64,000 nucleotides of DNA from Paraburkholderia acidipaludis NBRC 101816 (GTDB lineage: Bacteria; Pseudomonadota; Gammaproteobacteria; Burkholderiales; Burkholderiaceae). Both the position numbers and the translations under genes were made by a program. The stretch lies in contig NZ_BAXZ01000012.1 in assembly GCF_000684975.1 (NCBI RefSeq), positions 105,907 to 169,906 of the forward strand. The letters are read 5' to 3'. This document shows positions 1 to 9,365 of this stretch, in pieces. Positions within the stretch are counted from its first letter, which is position 1; each line of letters opens with the position of its first letter. A model generated the notes under the pieces. It worked only from the letters and a program-made list of their open reading frames with translations. It searched no databases and was not told where the DNA came from.

Positions 1-2
1 AA

Positions 3-746
3 TGGCTGTTCCTGCTCGAAGGGGCGCCGTCGATTCTGGTGGGCGTGCTGGTGTTTTTCGTGCTCGACGACCGCATCGGCAAGGCAAAGTGGCTCACCGA
101 CGAAGAGCGCGCGCTGCTCGAACGCAATATCGCGGCCGAGGAGGCCACCAAGGAAGACCTGCCCCTCTCGACCGTGCTCACGAATCCGCGCGTGCTCGTG
201 ATGAGCCTCACCTACTTCTCGTTCGTGATGGGCCTTTACGGCGTGAGCTTCTGGCTGCCCACCATCATCAAGGCGACGGGCGTGAAGGATCCGCTTGCGA
301 TCGGCCTCCTTGCCGCGATTCCGTTCGCGGCGGCGGTGATCGGCATGGTGCTGGTGGCAAGGAGTGCCGACCGCACGCGCGAGCGCCGCTGGCACATCGC
401 GATTCCGGCGGCCGCGGGCGCGCTCGGCCTCGTGCTTTCGGTGACATGGGCGCACGACACCACGCTCGCCATGACCGCGCTCACGCTCGCGACCATCGGC
501 ATCCTCACCACGCTGCCGCTGTTCTGGAGCCTGCCCACGGCGTGGCTCGCCGGCACGGGCGCGGCGGCCGGCATCGCGCTCATCAACTCGATCGGCAATC
601 TGGCGGGCTTTCTGAGCCCGTATGCCGTGGGGTGGCTCAAGCAGGCCACCGCCGCCAACGACTCGGGCATGGTCATGCTCGCCGCTTTCATGATCCTGGG
701 CGGCCTGCTCGCGCTTGCCGCGCCTGCGAAGCTCGTGAACCGCTGA
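3..746 (+). CDS. MFS transporter, C-terminal part (5' truncated by window)
   Basis: The reading frame is open from base 3 to the TGA at 744–746, so this is the 3' part of a longer gene; the first in-frame ATG (39) is internal. It encodes about 247 residues with alternating hydrophobic segments, for example VGVLVFFVLDD near the start and SLTYFSFVMGLYGVSFWLP. A charged cytoplasmic loop separates two helical blocks, which fits the second half of a 12-TM major facilitator protein. The texture (VSFWLPTIIK, then RSADRTRERRWH in the loop) resembles the anion:cation symporter (ACS) branch that takes up organic anions such as tartrate or phthalate. The substrate cannot be told from this fragment. A strong hairpin follows about 40 bases downstream. 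Confidence 0.85.
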   Translation, partial: WLFLLEGAPSILVGVLVFFVLDDRIGKAKWLTDEERALLERNIAAEEATKEDLPLSTVLTNPRVLVMSLTYFSFVMGLYGVSFWLPTIIKATGVKDPLAIGLLAAIPFAAAVIGMVLVARSADRTRERRWHIAIPAAAGALGLVLSVTWAHDTTLAMTALTLATIGILTTLPLFWSLPTAWLAGTGAAAGIALINSIGNLAGFLSPYAVGWLKQATAANDSGMVMLAAFMILGGLLALAAPAKLVNR

Positions 747-783
747 TTCACTGGCGCGGCGCGTTTTCCGCCCGCCCAAACAG

Positions 784-809
784 AAATGGCCGCTAAAAAG
801 CGGCCATTT
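784..809. terminator. Bidirectional intrinsic terminator between MFS gene and hemY
   Basis: An 11-bp perfect inverted repeat (784–794 and 799–809) encloses an AAAA loop. The stem starts with AAA and ends with TTT, so U-rich tails arise on both strands. It sits between two convergent genes and can end both transcripts. Confidence 0.85.
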
Positions 810-861
810 CTCATTTCTCATTTCTGTTTCTGTCGCAGCGTGAGCCGCGCCGGAAACGCGC

Positions 862-2061
862 CTAGACAATATTCATCGACAGCGCACTCTCGCGGTAGTG
901 GCTCGCGGCCTTGCCGCTGTCGCCAAGCTGCTCGTGCAGGCGCGCGAGCGCGCGATGCGAGCGGATCTTGAGCGGCTCGTTGTCGGTCGCGTCGGCCGAC
1001 TTGAGCGCCGCTTCGAGGAACGATTGCGCCTTGCCCCAGAGCTGCTGCTTCAGGCACAGACGGCCGAGCGCGAACAGCAGGTCGCCGTCTTCGGGACGAT
1101 CCTTGCGCCAGGCTTCCGCCTTCTGGATCAGCGGCAGCGCGTCGGCGCCCGAGGTGTCCGGATAACGGCGCAAGAGGCGCGCGTCCCAGTTCTGCGCGAG
1201 CGCTTCCTCGACGATCTTGCGCGCATCGTTCTGGCGGTCGAGCGCGATCAGCAGTTCGGCCGCGCAATCGGCCAGACGCGGCGAATGACGCTCGACGGGC
1301 GAGAGCGTCTGCCACAGTTCGAGCAGCGCCTCGGCGTTGTGACGGCGATCGCGCAACAGATTCTCCGCCGCGAGCTGCCGTAGCCGCACGGCCACGGCCG
1401 GATGCAGCGCCTCGCGCTTTTCCAGCGTCTTCACGAGCTTGAGCACTTCGCTCCAGTTCTTCAGCTGCTGCTGCGCGCGCAGCGCGATCTGCTGCGCGTG
1501 AATGCGCCGGCCGCCCTGCGAGCGCATTTCGGTGAGCGCGGCGAGCGCGCCGTCGGCATCGCGGCCGTCGGCGCGCATGTCGGCGGTCGCCATGAGGCGC
1601 GCTTCCTGCAGATCGGCATCCTCGACCTGCGCGAGCCACTCGTCGCGGCGCGCGTATTCGTGCAGCCGATGCGCGGCGAGCGCGGCGATGAGGCCCGCGG
1701 CGCCCTTGTTCTTCTCCTCCGCAAGCGAGTCGCGCGCAGCCTTCTCGGCGCGCGAGAAGCGGCCCGCATAGAGATTGCCGACGGCGTCGCGCAGCGCCGA
1801 ATTCGCCTTCTCCGTGCGCATGCGCGCGCGATAGGCGGCGACGCGCCGCGGCATCGTCACGATGTTGCGCGCGAAGCGCAGGATCGCGTAGAGCAGCAGG
1901 AAAGCCACGATCACGCCGACGATGAAGAGATTCAGGGAGACGTCCACGCGATACGGCGGATAGACGAACAGCACCTGCCCGGCGTCGAAGCGCCCCACCG
2001 TCGCGAGCGCGACGGCGATCACGAACAGGACGGCGAGCCACAGGAGTCCACGGATACCCAT
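862..2061 (-). CDS. hemY: HemY-type protein of the heme operon
   Basis: A 399-residue inner-membrane protein. Two hydrophobic segments lie at about residues 5–25 and 42–62 and are joined by the short periplasmic motif FVYPPYRVDVSLN, which is typical of the HemY N-terminal domain. The rest is alpha-helical and tetratricopeptide-like, with repeated Ala/Leu/Arg-rich helices. It is the last gene of hemC–hemDX–hemY and starts three bases after the hemDX stop, so it is co-transcribed. HemY of proteobacteria is linked to late heme synthesis, but its biochemical role is not settled. It is unrelated to the Gram-positive oxidase once also called HemY. Confidence 0.9.
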   Translation of the reverse strand: MGIRGLLWLAVLFVIAVALATVGRFDAGQVLFVYPPYRVDVSLNLFIVGVIVAFLLLYAILRFARNIVTMPRRVAAYRARMRTEKANSALRDAVGNLYAGRFSRAEKAARDSLAEEKNKGAAGLIAALAAHRLHEYARRDEWLAQVEDADLQEARLMATADMRADGRDADGALAALTEMRSQGGRRIHAQQIALRAQQQLKNWSEVLKLVKTLEKREALHPAVAVRLRQLAAENLLRDRRHNAEALLELWQTLSPVERHSPRLADCAAELLIALDRQNDARKIVEEALAQNWDARLLRRYPDTSGADALPLIQKAEAWRKDRPEDGDLLFALGRLCLKQQLWGKAQSFLEAALKSADATDNEPLKIRSHRALARLHEQLGDSGKAASHYRESALSMNIV

Positions 2062-2064
2062 GTC

Positions 2065-4152
2065 TTACCCCCGGCTCCGGTACTGCTCGACCGCCTGCAG
2101 GCTCGTGTCGATGTTCGGCACCGCCACCGCGGCCGAGCCAACACTCACCTCCTTCACGAGATCGCGCACGGCCTGGGTCTGCTTCGAGGCGTTGTCGAAG
2201 TAGCGCCCGAGCGCCGCGTCGGCGGCGGCGAGGTCGGACTTGAGCGTCTCCTCGTTGCGCGAGAGCAGCGAAAGGCGCGCCGAGAGCAGCCGCAGCTTCA
2301 CGTTCTCGCGCACGAAGTAGCCCTGGTCGGGCGACACCAGCATGGCGTCGGCATTGTCGATGCGGCGCACCTGCACGAGACTCGCGATCTGCTGGCCGAT
2401 GCCCGCGCCGAACGTCTGGAGCCACGCCTTCCAGCGGGGTTCGTCGTTGGCGGCGGCGATCTGCGCGATATCGGCGGGCGCGGCGGCCTCCGGCTTCGTG
2501 TGCGCGACGATCGCCTCGCCCGCGAGCGGCAGCGTGTCGATCTGGGCGAGCGCGGTGTCGAGCTTGATCGCCAGCCCCGCGAGGTCGGTGGAGGGCGCGG
2601 CCTTCAGCTTGTCGATGTCCTGCGCGATGGCCTTGCGCACCGCGAGCGCCTGCGGGCTGTCGGAGGCGGCGAGGCGCGTGTCGGCGCTCTGCAGCGCGAA
2701 GAGCGCGAGCTGCGTGTTGCCCGTGAGCTGGAGCTGCTCGCTCGCGCTCGAAAGCATCTGGCCGACTTCGGCGAGCGTCCAGTCGTCGCGGTTCTTCGCG
2801 AGGTCCGCATACTGCTGCGCGAGCGCCTGCTGCGAAGTCTGCGCATCGGCGATCTTGCCTTCGAGCTGCGCGATCTGTTTGTCGAGCTGCTGCGCGCCCG
2901 CGATCGCCGCGTTGGCCTGCGCGCGCAGCGCGGCGGTCTGCTGGTCGGCGGCCTGCTGGCGCTGCACGAGCTGCTGATCGACGCGGTCGAGCTTGCGGTT
3001 CAGCGCGTAGCCGCCCGCGCCGGCCCCGCCCGCCACCAGCACGAGCACGAGCCACAGCAGTGCGGAGCTGCCGCCGCGCCGCCCGCCGCTTGCCGAAACC
3101 GGCGCGGCGGACCAGACGGGCCGTGCGGGCGTGGACAACGCGCCTGCGGACGCGCTGCCCTGATGGGTAACGTTGCTGGAATCGTTCGAATCAGTCATGC
3201 GTGGTTGTGCCGGCGCCTGGGCCGGACTGTTCTGAACCGGTTGTACAACGGAAGAAGCAAGGCCAAGCAGCGTCTCGACGATGCGGTCGTCACCGGCGCC
3301 GGACACCGTAATCCTATCAAAACCCATTCCGCGGGCCGTGTCAGCGATGCGCGGATGCGGCGCGACGAGCGGCGCGTGGTACAGCTCGACGATCTCGCCG
3401 GCCGTGAGATGCTCGCGCGCGAGTTCGGCGAGATTGCGCGCGCCCTCGGAGCTCGTCACGAGCCAGGCATGCGGCACGCCCGCCAGCAGCGCGTGCACCT
3501 GCGCCCAGGCGGCGATGGACGGCTCGGGCACGACGCGCCGGTAGGCCGCGACAGCCTCCACTTCGGCGCCCGCTTCGCGCAGGCGGTCGGCCAGCCACTC
3601 GCGGCCGCCGTCGCCGCGCACGATCAGCACGCGCCGGCCCGCGAACGCATCGGCGCCCATCTGCGCTTCGAGCGCCGCATAGAGCGATTCGGAGTCGAAG
3701 CGCGCGGGCTCTTCGTCGCCCGCGCCCGCGGGGCTGATCACGCGATGCCCGGGCGCCGCGACGCCATGGCGCGCGAGCGCCGCCACGCTGGCCGGCCCCA
3801 CCACGGCCACCGGCAGCGCATGCGGCCAGATCGACGAGATCGAGGCATAGGCGGCGAACGCGCAATCGACGGCGTTCGGCGAGACGAACACGACGAGCGC
3901 ATAGCGGTCGAGGGCCGCGAGCGCCGCGCGCAGCGGAGCGTCGTCGCGAACCGGCTCGATCGAGATCAGCGGAAATTCGAGCGTGCGGATGCCGCGCGCG
4001 ACCAACTGCGCCGACAGCGCCGCGGACTGACCGGCCGGACGGGTAATGACGGCCGTGAATGGCACAGGCGGCGTGGGCGCGCGATCGCTCGGGCCGCCCC
4101 ATTCGTCGGGTTGGCGCGGGCGGCCGGCGCCGGGGTTCGCGGCGCCGGTCAT
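2065..4152 (-). CDS. hemDX: HemD–HemX fusion: uroporphyrinogen-III synthase with HemX domain
   Basis: A 695-residue fusion. Residues about 30–290 form uroporphyrinogen-III synthase, which cyclises and inverts ring D of hydroxymethylbilane; FTAVITRPAGQSAALSAQL and the VFVSPNAVD strand are recognisable. A low-complexity linker leads to Met319, where an unfused HemX would start. The HemX part has one transmembrane helix (about 364–385, ALLWLVLVLVAGGAGAGGYAL region) and then a long Gln/Ala-rich coiled coil of the family often annotated as uroporphyrin-III C-methyltransferase. That annotation is doubtful because no SAM-binding methylase motif is visible. The start overlaps the hemC stop in ATGA, so translation is coupled. 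No good ribosome binding site precedes Met319, which argues against a separate HemX. Confidence 0.9.
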   Translation of the reverse strand: MTGAANPGAGRPRQPDEWGGPSDRAPTPPVPFTAVITRPAGQSAALSAQLVARGIRTLEFPLISIEPVRDDAPLRAALAALDRYALVVFVSPNAVDCAFAAYASISSIWPHALPVAVVGPASVAALARHGVAAPGHRVISPAGAGDEEPARFDSESLYAALEAQMGADAFAGRRVLIVRGDGGREWLADRLREAGAEVEAVAAYRRVVPEPSIAAWAQVHALLAGVPHAWLVTSSEGARNLAELAREHLTAGEIVELYHAPLVAPHPRIADTARGMGFDRITVSGAGDDRIVETLLGLASSVVQPVQNSPAQAPAQPRMTDSNDSSNVTHQGSASAGALSTPARPVWSAAPVSASGGRRGGSSALLWLVLVLVAGGAGAGGYALNRKLDRVDQQLVQRQQAADQQTAALRAQANAAIAGAQQLDKQIAQLEGKIADAQTSQQALAQQYADLAKNRDDWTLAEVGQMLSSASEQLQLTGNTQLALFALQSADTRLAASDSPQALAVRKAIAQDIDKLKAAPSTDLAGLAIKLDTALAQIDTLPLAGEAIVAHTKPEAAAPADIAQIAAANDEPRWKAWLQTFGAGIGQQIASLVQVRRIDNADAMLVSPDQGYFVRENVKLRLLSARLSLLSRNEETLKSDLAAADAALGRYFDNASKQTQAVRDLVKEVSVGSAAVAVPNIDTSLQAVEQYRSRG

Positions 4153-5159
4153 TGCGGGTCTGCCGGGCCGGCGCCCGGCGGCGTGTTCGGGGCGTCGGCG
4201 AGCGCGCGCACGATATCGAGCGCGCCCTGCGCGATCAGCGCATCGGCAACGTCGCGGCCCAGCGCGAGGGCTTCGTCCACGCTCGCGGCCCGCGAGGCGC
4301 CCTCGGCGGCCAGCACGCGGCTTGCGTCGGGCGTGGCGATGGTGCCGCGCAGCCGCAACGCGCCGTCATGCCACTGCGCATAGGCCGCGAGCGGCACCGA
4401 GCAGCTGCCGCCCAGCGCGCGCGACACCATGCGCTCGGCCTCGACGGCCTTCGCGGTCGCCTCGTCGTGCAGCGGCGCGAGCCAGGCGGCGATGTCGGCG
4501 CGATCGGCGCGGATCTCGATGCCGAGCGCCCCCTGGCCCGCCGCCGGCAGGCTGTCCTCGGGCTCGATGAGGGCGCGGATGCGCGCACCGAGGCCGAGGC
4601 GCTTGAGGCCCGCCGCCGCGAGGATGATGGCCGCATAGTCGCCACGGTCGAGCTTGGCGAGGCGCGTATCGAGGTTGCCGCGCAAGGGCTTCACGTCCAG
4701 ATGCGGATAATGCGCGCGGATCATGGCTTCGCGCCGCAGGCTCGACGTGCCCACCACGCTGCCCGCCAGCAGCTCCGCGAGCGAACCGTAGTGGTTCGAA
4801 ACGAACGCGTCGCGCGGATCCTCGCGCTCCATGACGGCCGTGAGCACGAAGCCTTCGGGCAGCTCCATGGGCACGTCCTTGAGCGAGTGCACGGCAAGAT
4901 CGGCGCGCCCTTCGGCCAGCGCCTGCTCGAGCTCCTTCACGAAGAGCCCCTTGCCGCCCACCTTCGAGAGCGTGCGGTCGAGAATTTGATCGCCGCGTGT
5001 CGTCATTCCAACGATTTTCACGTCGCAGGATGGATATAATTTGTGCAGCGCAGCTTGCACATGTTCGGCCTGCCACATCGCAAGGCGGCTCTCCCGCGAA
5101 GCGATCACCAGCGTGCGCGGTGTGGCCGGCATGGGCGCGGATAAGGTCTCGGAGTTCAT
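4149..5159 (-). CDS. hemC: Hydroxymethylbilane synthase (porphobilinogen deaminase)
   Basis: A 336-residue cytoplasmic enzyme that polymerises four porphobilinogens into hydroxymethylbilane, the substrate of the HemD domain encoded next. Family motifs are LVIASRESRLAMWQAEHV at the start, LFVKELEQAL, HSLKDVP, VGTSSLRR, LRGNLDTRL, LPAAGQGALGIE, and GGSCSVPL with the Cys that carries the dipyrromethane cofactor. The frame stays open upstream to 5279, but the ATG at 5159 (MNSETLSAP) gives the usual family length; the upstream extension is not family-like. It heads the operon hemC–hemDX–hemY and is divergent from ppc. Confidence 0.95.
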   Translation of the reverse strand: MNSETLSAPMPATPRTLVIASRESRLAMWQAEHVQAALHKLYPSCDVKIVGMTTRGDQILDRTLSKVGGKGLFVKELEQALAEGRADLAVHSLKDVPMELPEGFVLTAVMEREDPRDAFVSNHYGSLAELLAGSVVGTSSLRREAMIRAHYPHLDVKPLRGNLDTRLAKLDRGDYAAIILAAAGLKRLGLGARIRALIEPEDSLPAAGQGALGIEIRADRADIAAWLAPLHDEATAKAVEAERMVSRALGGSCSVPLAAYAQWHDGALRLRGTIATPDASRVLAAEGASRAASVDEALALGRDVADALIAQGALDIVRALADAPNTPPGAGPADPQ

Positions 5160-5393
5160 GGCAAGGACATCGAATGACGGGATCGAAAAACAGAATCGGA
5201 TAACAGGCAATGTTAGCACGCGCCCTTTTTCCGGCAGGCCCCTTAGGGCTTTGCGGGCGTGGCGCCGGGTTACACCCACCCCCCGTTCCAGGTTGCACCC
5301 GCAGTAGCGAGCCCGGCGAGGCGCCGCGGCTCATGTATCAGGTAGTCTTTGGATCAACCGACTCATCCCCTGGCAAGCCTTAAGGAACCCATC

Positions 5394-8300
5394 GTGAAGT
5401 CTTCCGGATCGGCGCGCGCAGAGCGCCGCAACAACGCATCGCAGAACGCTTCTTCATCGGCCTCGGACACGACGGCCACGCAAACCGCCAGGCCGGCCAA
5501 AACCTCGAAAGCCGCGAAGGCTGCGAAAGCGGCAACGGCCGGCACGGCGAGCACCACGAAGAAAGCGGTGAACGCGAAAGCGGCGCCGAAGACTCCGAAG
5601 ACCCCGGCCGTAAAGACCGCCGCCGGCGCGGCGAAGGCCCCGGCGCGCAACGCGCGCACGCGCGACGACAAGGACCAGCCGCTCTTCGACGACATCCGCT
5701 TCCTCGGCCGCCTGCTCGGCGACGTGCTGCGCGAGCAGGAAGGCGACGCCGTGTTCGATGTCGTGGAAACGATCCGTCAGACCGCCGTGCGCTTTCGCCG
5801 CGAGGACGACAACGCCGCCGCGCTCGCGCTCGAAAAGCAGCTGCGCGCGCTCTCGCCCGAGCAGACCGTGAGCGTGGTACGCGCGTTCAGCTATTTCTCG
5901 CACCTTGCGAACATCGCCGAGGACCGTCACCGCAACCGCCGTCACCGCATTCACGATCTGGCCGGCTCGGTGCCGCAGTCGGGCACCATCTCGCACTCGC
6001 TCGAACGCCTCGCGCAAGCCGGCGCGGCCGCAACGCCCGTGCTGCAGCAGTTCTTCAACGAGGCGCTGATCGTGCCCGTGCTCACGGCGCACCCCACCGA
6101 AGTGCAGCGCAAGAGCATTCTCGACGCGCAGCACGACATCGCGCGCCTGCTCGCCGAGCGCGACCAGCCGCTCACGCAGCGCGAGCGCGCGCAGAACGAA
6201 GCGCTGCTGGGCGCGCGCGTGACCTCGCTCTGGCAGACCCGCATGCTGCGCGACTCGCGCCTCACGGTCGCCGACGAAATCGAGAACGCGCTTTCGTACT
6301 ACCACACGACTTTCCTCACCGAGATCCCCGCGCTCTACGGCGAGATCGAAACGGTGCTCAAGGAGCACGGCCTGGCGGCGCGCCTGCCCGCGTTCCTCCA
6401 GATGGGCAGCTGGATCGGCGGCGACCGCGACGGCAACCCGAACGTCACCGCGGAAACCCTCGAAGCCGCCATCGAGCGCCAGGCCATCGTGATCTTCGAG
6501 CATTACCTGGAAGAAGTGCACAAGCTCGGCGCCGAGCTTTCGGTGTCGAACCTGCTCTCGGGCGGCAGCGAGGAACTGAAGGCGCTGGCCGAGGCCTCGC
6601 CCGACACCTCGCCGCACCGCGTGGACGAACCGTACCGCCGCGCGCTGATCGGCGTGTACACGCGCCTTGCCGCGAGCGCGCGCGTGCGTCTGGGCGAAGG
6701 CGTCGTCACGGTGCGCCGCGCGGGCCGCGCCGACCGCGGCGCCGCGCCGGTGCGCGCGCAGCCCTATGCCGACGCCGCCGAATTCTCGCGCGACCTGCAC
6801 GTCCTCATGGACTCGCTCGCCGAGCATCACGGCGCCTCGCTCGCCACGCCGCGCCTCGCGCCGCTCCTGCGCGCCGTGGAAGTGTTCGGCTTTCACCTCG
6901 CGAGCATCGACCTGCGCCAGAGCTCGGACATCCACGAGGCGGTGATCGCCGAACTGCTCGCGCGCGCGGGCGTGGAAGCCGACTACGCGGCGCTCACCGA
7001 GGAAGACAAGCAGATCGTTCTGCTCGCCCAGCTCGCGGACCCGCGCATGCTGCGCACGCCGTATCTGGAGTACTCCGACCTGGTCAAGAGCGAGCTCGGC
7101 GTGTTGGAGATGGCGCGCGTGACGCGCGAGAAGTTCGGCGCACGCTCGGTGCGCAACTACATCATCTCGCACACCGAAACGGTTTCCGACCTGCTCGAAG
7201 TGATGCTGCTGCAGAAAGAGACGGGGCTCTTCAAGGGACGCCTCGGCCACGCGGACGACCCGGCAAAGGCCGGCCTCATGGTGATCCCGCTCTTCGAGAC
7301 GATTCCCGACTTGCGCCATGCGCCGAACATCATGCGCGACCTGTTCGCGCTGCCGGGCATCGACGGTATCGTCGAGCATCAGGGCAACGAGCAGGAAATC
7401 ATGCTCGGCTACTCGGACAGCAACAAGGACGGCGGCTTCCTCACCTCGAACTGGGAGCTCTATCGCGCCGAGCTCGCGCTCGTGGCGCTGTGCCGCGAGC
7501 GCGGCATCACGCTGCGCCTCTTCCACGGCCGCGGCGGCACGGTGGGCCGCGGCGGCGGCCCGACCTACAACGCCATCCTCTCGCAGCCGCCGGGCACCGT
7601 GGAAGGACAGATCCGCCTCACCGAGCAGGGCGAGGTGATCGCGAGCAAGTTCGGCAACCCGGAGATCGGCCGGCGCAACCTGGAAACCGTGGTCGCCGCG
7701 ACGCTCGAAGCCACGCTGCTGCCGCAGGACCACGCGGGCAACTCGCCGCAGCAGCTGGCCGACTTCGAAGAAACGATGCAGGGACTCTCGGACGCGGCGA
7801 TGGCCGCGTACCGCTCGCTCGTCTACGAGACGCCGGGCTTCACCGACTACTTCTTCGCCTCGACGCCGATCACCGAGATCGCCGAGCTGAACATCGGCAG
7901 CCGGCCGGCCTCGCGCAAGCTGCAGGACCCGAAGAACCGCAAGATCGACGATCTGCGCGCGATTCCCTGGGGTTTCTCGTGGGGCCAGTGCCGCCTGCTG
8001 CTCACGGGCTGGTACGGCTTCGGCAGCGCGGTGGCCGCGTACCTCGACGAAGCGGGCAGCGAGGCCGAGCGCACGCGGCGCCTCGCGCTCTTCAGGAAGA
8101 TGTACAAGAGCTGGCCGTTCTTCTCGAACCTGCTTTCGAACATGGACATGACGCTCGCCAAGACCGACCTCGCGGTGGCCTCGCGCTATGCCCAGCTCGT
8201 CGCCGACAAGAAGCTGCGCAAGCATGTGTTCGAGCGCATCGTGGCCGAATGGGAGCGCACGACGAAGGTGCTGGGCGAGATCACGGGCTCGGGCGAGCGC

Positions 8301-8483
8301 CTTGCCGACAACCCGCTGCTCGCGCGCTCGATCAAGAACCGCTTCCCGTATCTCGATCCGCTCAATCACTTGCAGGTCGAGCTGATCAAGCGTTATCGCG
8401 CCGGCGACCCGAGCCCGCGCGTGCGGCGCGGCATTCATCTGACCATCAACGGGATTGCGGCGGGGTTGCGCAATACGGGTTAA
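5394..8483 (+). CDS. ppc: Phosphoenolpyruvate carboxylase
   Basis: Anaplerotic enzyme that carboxylates PEP to oxaloacetate. Catalytic motifs are present: LTAHPTEVQRKSIL with the essential His, GSWIGGDRDGNPNVT, LGYSDSNKDGGF, the mobile loop FHGRGGTVGRGGGPTY, and LTEQGEVIASKFG. The GTG at 5394 is the best start (MKSSGSARAERRNN), with AAGGAA six bases upstream. A TTG at 5349 would add 15 residues without a comparable site. The product has 1029 residues, longer than the roughly 880 of E. coli Ppc, because of an N-terminal extension of about 100 residues rich in Ala, Lys and Thr (AKAAKAAT-type repeats), probably disordered. Convergent with the methyltransferase gene, with a terminator between them. 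Confidence 0.95.
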   Translation: MKSSGSARAERRNNASQNASSSASDTTATQTARPAKTSKAAKAAKAATAGTASTTKKAVNAKAAPKTPKTPAVKTAAGAAKAPARNARTRDDKDQPLFDDIRFLGRLLGDVLREQEGDAVFDVVETIRQTAVRFRREDDNAAALALEKQLRALSPEQTVSVVRAFSYFSHLANIAEDRHRNRRHRIHDLAGSVPQSGTISHSLERLAQAGAAATPVLQQFFNEALIVPVLTAHPTEVQRKSILDAQHDIARLLAERDQPLTQRERAQNEALLGARVTSLWQTRMLRDSRLTVADEIENALSYYHTTFLTEIPALYGEIETVLKEHGLAARLPAFLQMGSWIGGDRDGNPNVTAETLEAAIERQAIVIFEHYLEEVHKLGAELSVSNLLSGGSEELKALAEASPDTSPHRVDEPYRRALIGVYTRLAASARVRLGEGVVTVRRAGRADRGAAPVRAQPYADAAEFSRDLHVLMDSLAEHHGASLATPRLAPLLRAVEVFGFHLASIDLRQSSDIHEAVIAELLARAGVEADYAALTEEDKQIVLLAQLADPRMLRTPYLEYSDLVKSELGVLEMARVTREKFGARSVRNYIISHTETVSDLLEVMLLQKETGLFKGRLGHADDPAKAGLMVIPLFETIPDLRHAPNIMRDLFALPGIDGIVEHQGNEQEIMLGYSDSNKDGGFLTSNWELYRAELALVALCRERGITLRLFHGRGGTVGRGGGPTYNAILSQPPGTVEGQIRLTEQGEVIASKFGNPEIGRRNLETVVAATLEATLLPQDHAGNSPQQLADFEETMQGLSDAAMAAYRSLVYETPGFTDYFFASTPITEIAELNIGSRPASRKLQDPKNRKIDDLRAIPWGFSWGQCRLLLTGWYGFGSAVAAYLDEAGSEAERTRRLALFRKMYKSWPFFSNLLSNMDMTLAKTDLAVASRYAQLVADKKLRKHVFERIVAEWERTTKVLGEITGSGERLADNPLLARSIKNRFPYLDPLNHLQVELIKRYRAGDPSPRVRRGIHLTINGIAAGLRNTG

Positions 8484-8506
8484 ATCTTCGCGCCGCGCTC
8501 ATGTGC

Positions 8507-8545
8507 AAACGGCGTCGTGCCCTCAGGGGCGCGACGCCGTTTTTT
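8507..8545 (+). terminator. Intrinsic terminator after ppc
   Basis: An 11-bp stem AAACGGCGTCG / CGACGCCGTTT (8507–8517 and 8532–8542) is followed by a run of Ts from 8540. It lies 23 bases after the ppc stop and just before the end of the convergent methyltransferase gene. Confidence 0.85.
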
Positions 8546-8553
8546 CATGCGGC

Positions 8554-9318
8554 TCAGCCGCGCCGCTTCGCCTCGATCATCAGCGCATCGAGCTTGAACG
8601 AGCCATCGCTCTGCACATCGAAATATTGCCGCACTTCATCCGGTGCGCTTTTCCACATCGAGCGGATGGCCGTGACGCGCTCGGCCGGCGTGCGCATGCG
8701 CGCCACCCACGAATCGAAGTCGATGCCGATGCGCCAGCGCTCGCTCACCTGCGCATCGAAGCCGGCGGCGTCGAGCATGGCGATCCATTCGTCGGCGCGA
8801 TAGTCGCGGATATGCGAGGCGTCGCGCAGAATCTCGACCGCCTGGATATGCGTGTCGTAAAGCGGATCGTCGATGCCCGCGATGTCGATGAACTTCAGGC
8901 GGCCGCCCGGCTTGAGCACGCGATGCACCTCGGCGAGCGCCTTCGGCACGTCGCGCCAATGGTGCGCGCTCATGCGGCTCACGGCCCAGTCGAACGCGCC
9001 TTCCGAAAACGGCAGCGTCTCGGCCGCGCCCTGCTGCGTGCGGATCGTGGAGAGGCCCCGCTCCTTCGCCGCGGCCTCGACGGTCGCCAGCATCTGCGGC
9101 GCGATGTCGTACGCCACCACTTCGCGCACGTGCGGCGCCACCGCGAAGCTCGCGTGGCCCGCGCCGCAGCCCATGTCCAGCACCGTCGCGTGGCCGCCGG
9201 TGGCAGCGAACGTCGCGGCAAGACTTTGCAGATCCGCCCCGCTCGCGTGGACCTGGCTCGTGAGGTAGGCGGCGGCCGTCGAGCCGAAGGCGTCTGCCAC
9301 CTGATCGTGATGCTTCAT
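8554..9318 (-). CDS. Class I SAM-dependent methyltransferase (UbiE-like fold)
   Basis: A 254-residue soluble protein with the Rossmann methyltransferase order: motif I VLDMGCGAGHASFAV with the glycine loop, an acidic residue at the end of strand 2 (VVAYDIAP), ETLPFSEGAFDWAVSRMSAHHW as motif II/III, and VLKPGGRLKFIDIAG. This is the Methyltransf_11/UbiE type acting on small molecules. The substrate is not evident, and it is not the ubiquinone methyltransferase by context. It is divergent from an MmyB-type regulator with palindromic sites between them, so that regulator may control it. Confidence 0.85.
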   Translation of the reverse strand: MKHHDQVADAFGSTAAAYLTSQVHASGADLQSLAATFAATGGHATVLDMGCGAGHASFAVAPHVREVVAYDIAPQMLATVEAAAKERGLSTIRTQQGAAETLPFSEGAFDWAVSRMSAHHWRDVPKALAEVHRVLKPGGRLKFIDIAGIDDPLYDTHIQAVEILRDASHIRDYRADEWIAMLDAAGFDAQVSERWRIGIDFDSWVARMRTPAERVTAIRSMWKSAPDEVRQYFDVQSDGSFKLDALMIEAKRRG

Positions 9319-9365
9319 CGAATGCTCCTTTTCCGGTTCGTGCTGCCGCTACAATAGAGCCCGTT

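Noticed and set aside
3065..3198. Separate hemX gene starting at the internal ATG 3198
   Set aside because: No ribosome binding site precedes it and the frame is continuous with hemD, so a fusion is the simpler reading.
1402..4383. Very long plus-strand open frame opposite hemY–hemDX
   Set aside because: High GC keeps antisense frames open; the product is Arg/Glu/His-rich without domain character, while the opposite strand encodes recognisable HemY and HemDX.
5454..8438. 994-codon minus-strand frame opposite ppc
   Set aside because: Antisense shadow; the plus strand encodes complete Ppc with all catalytic motifs.
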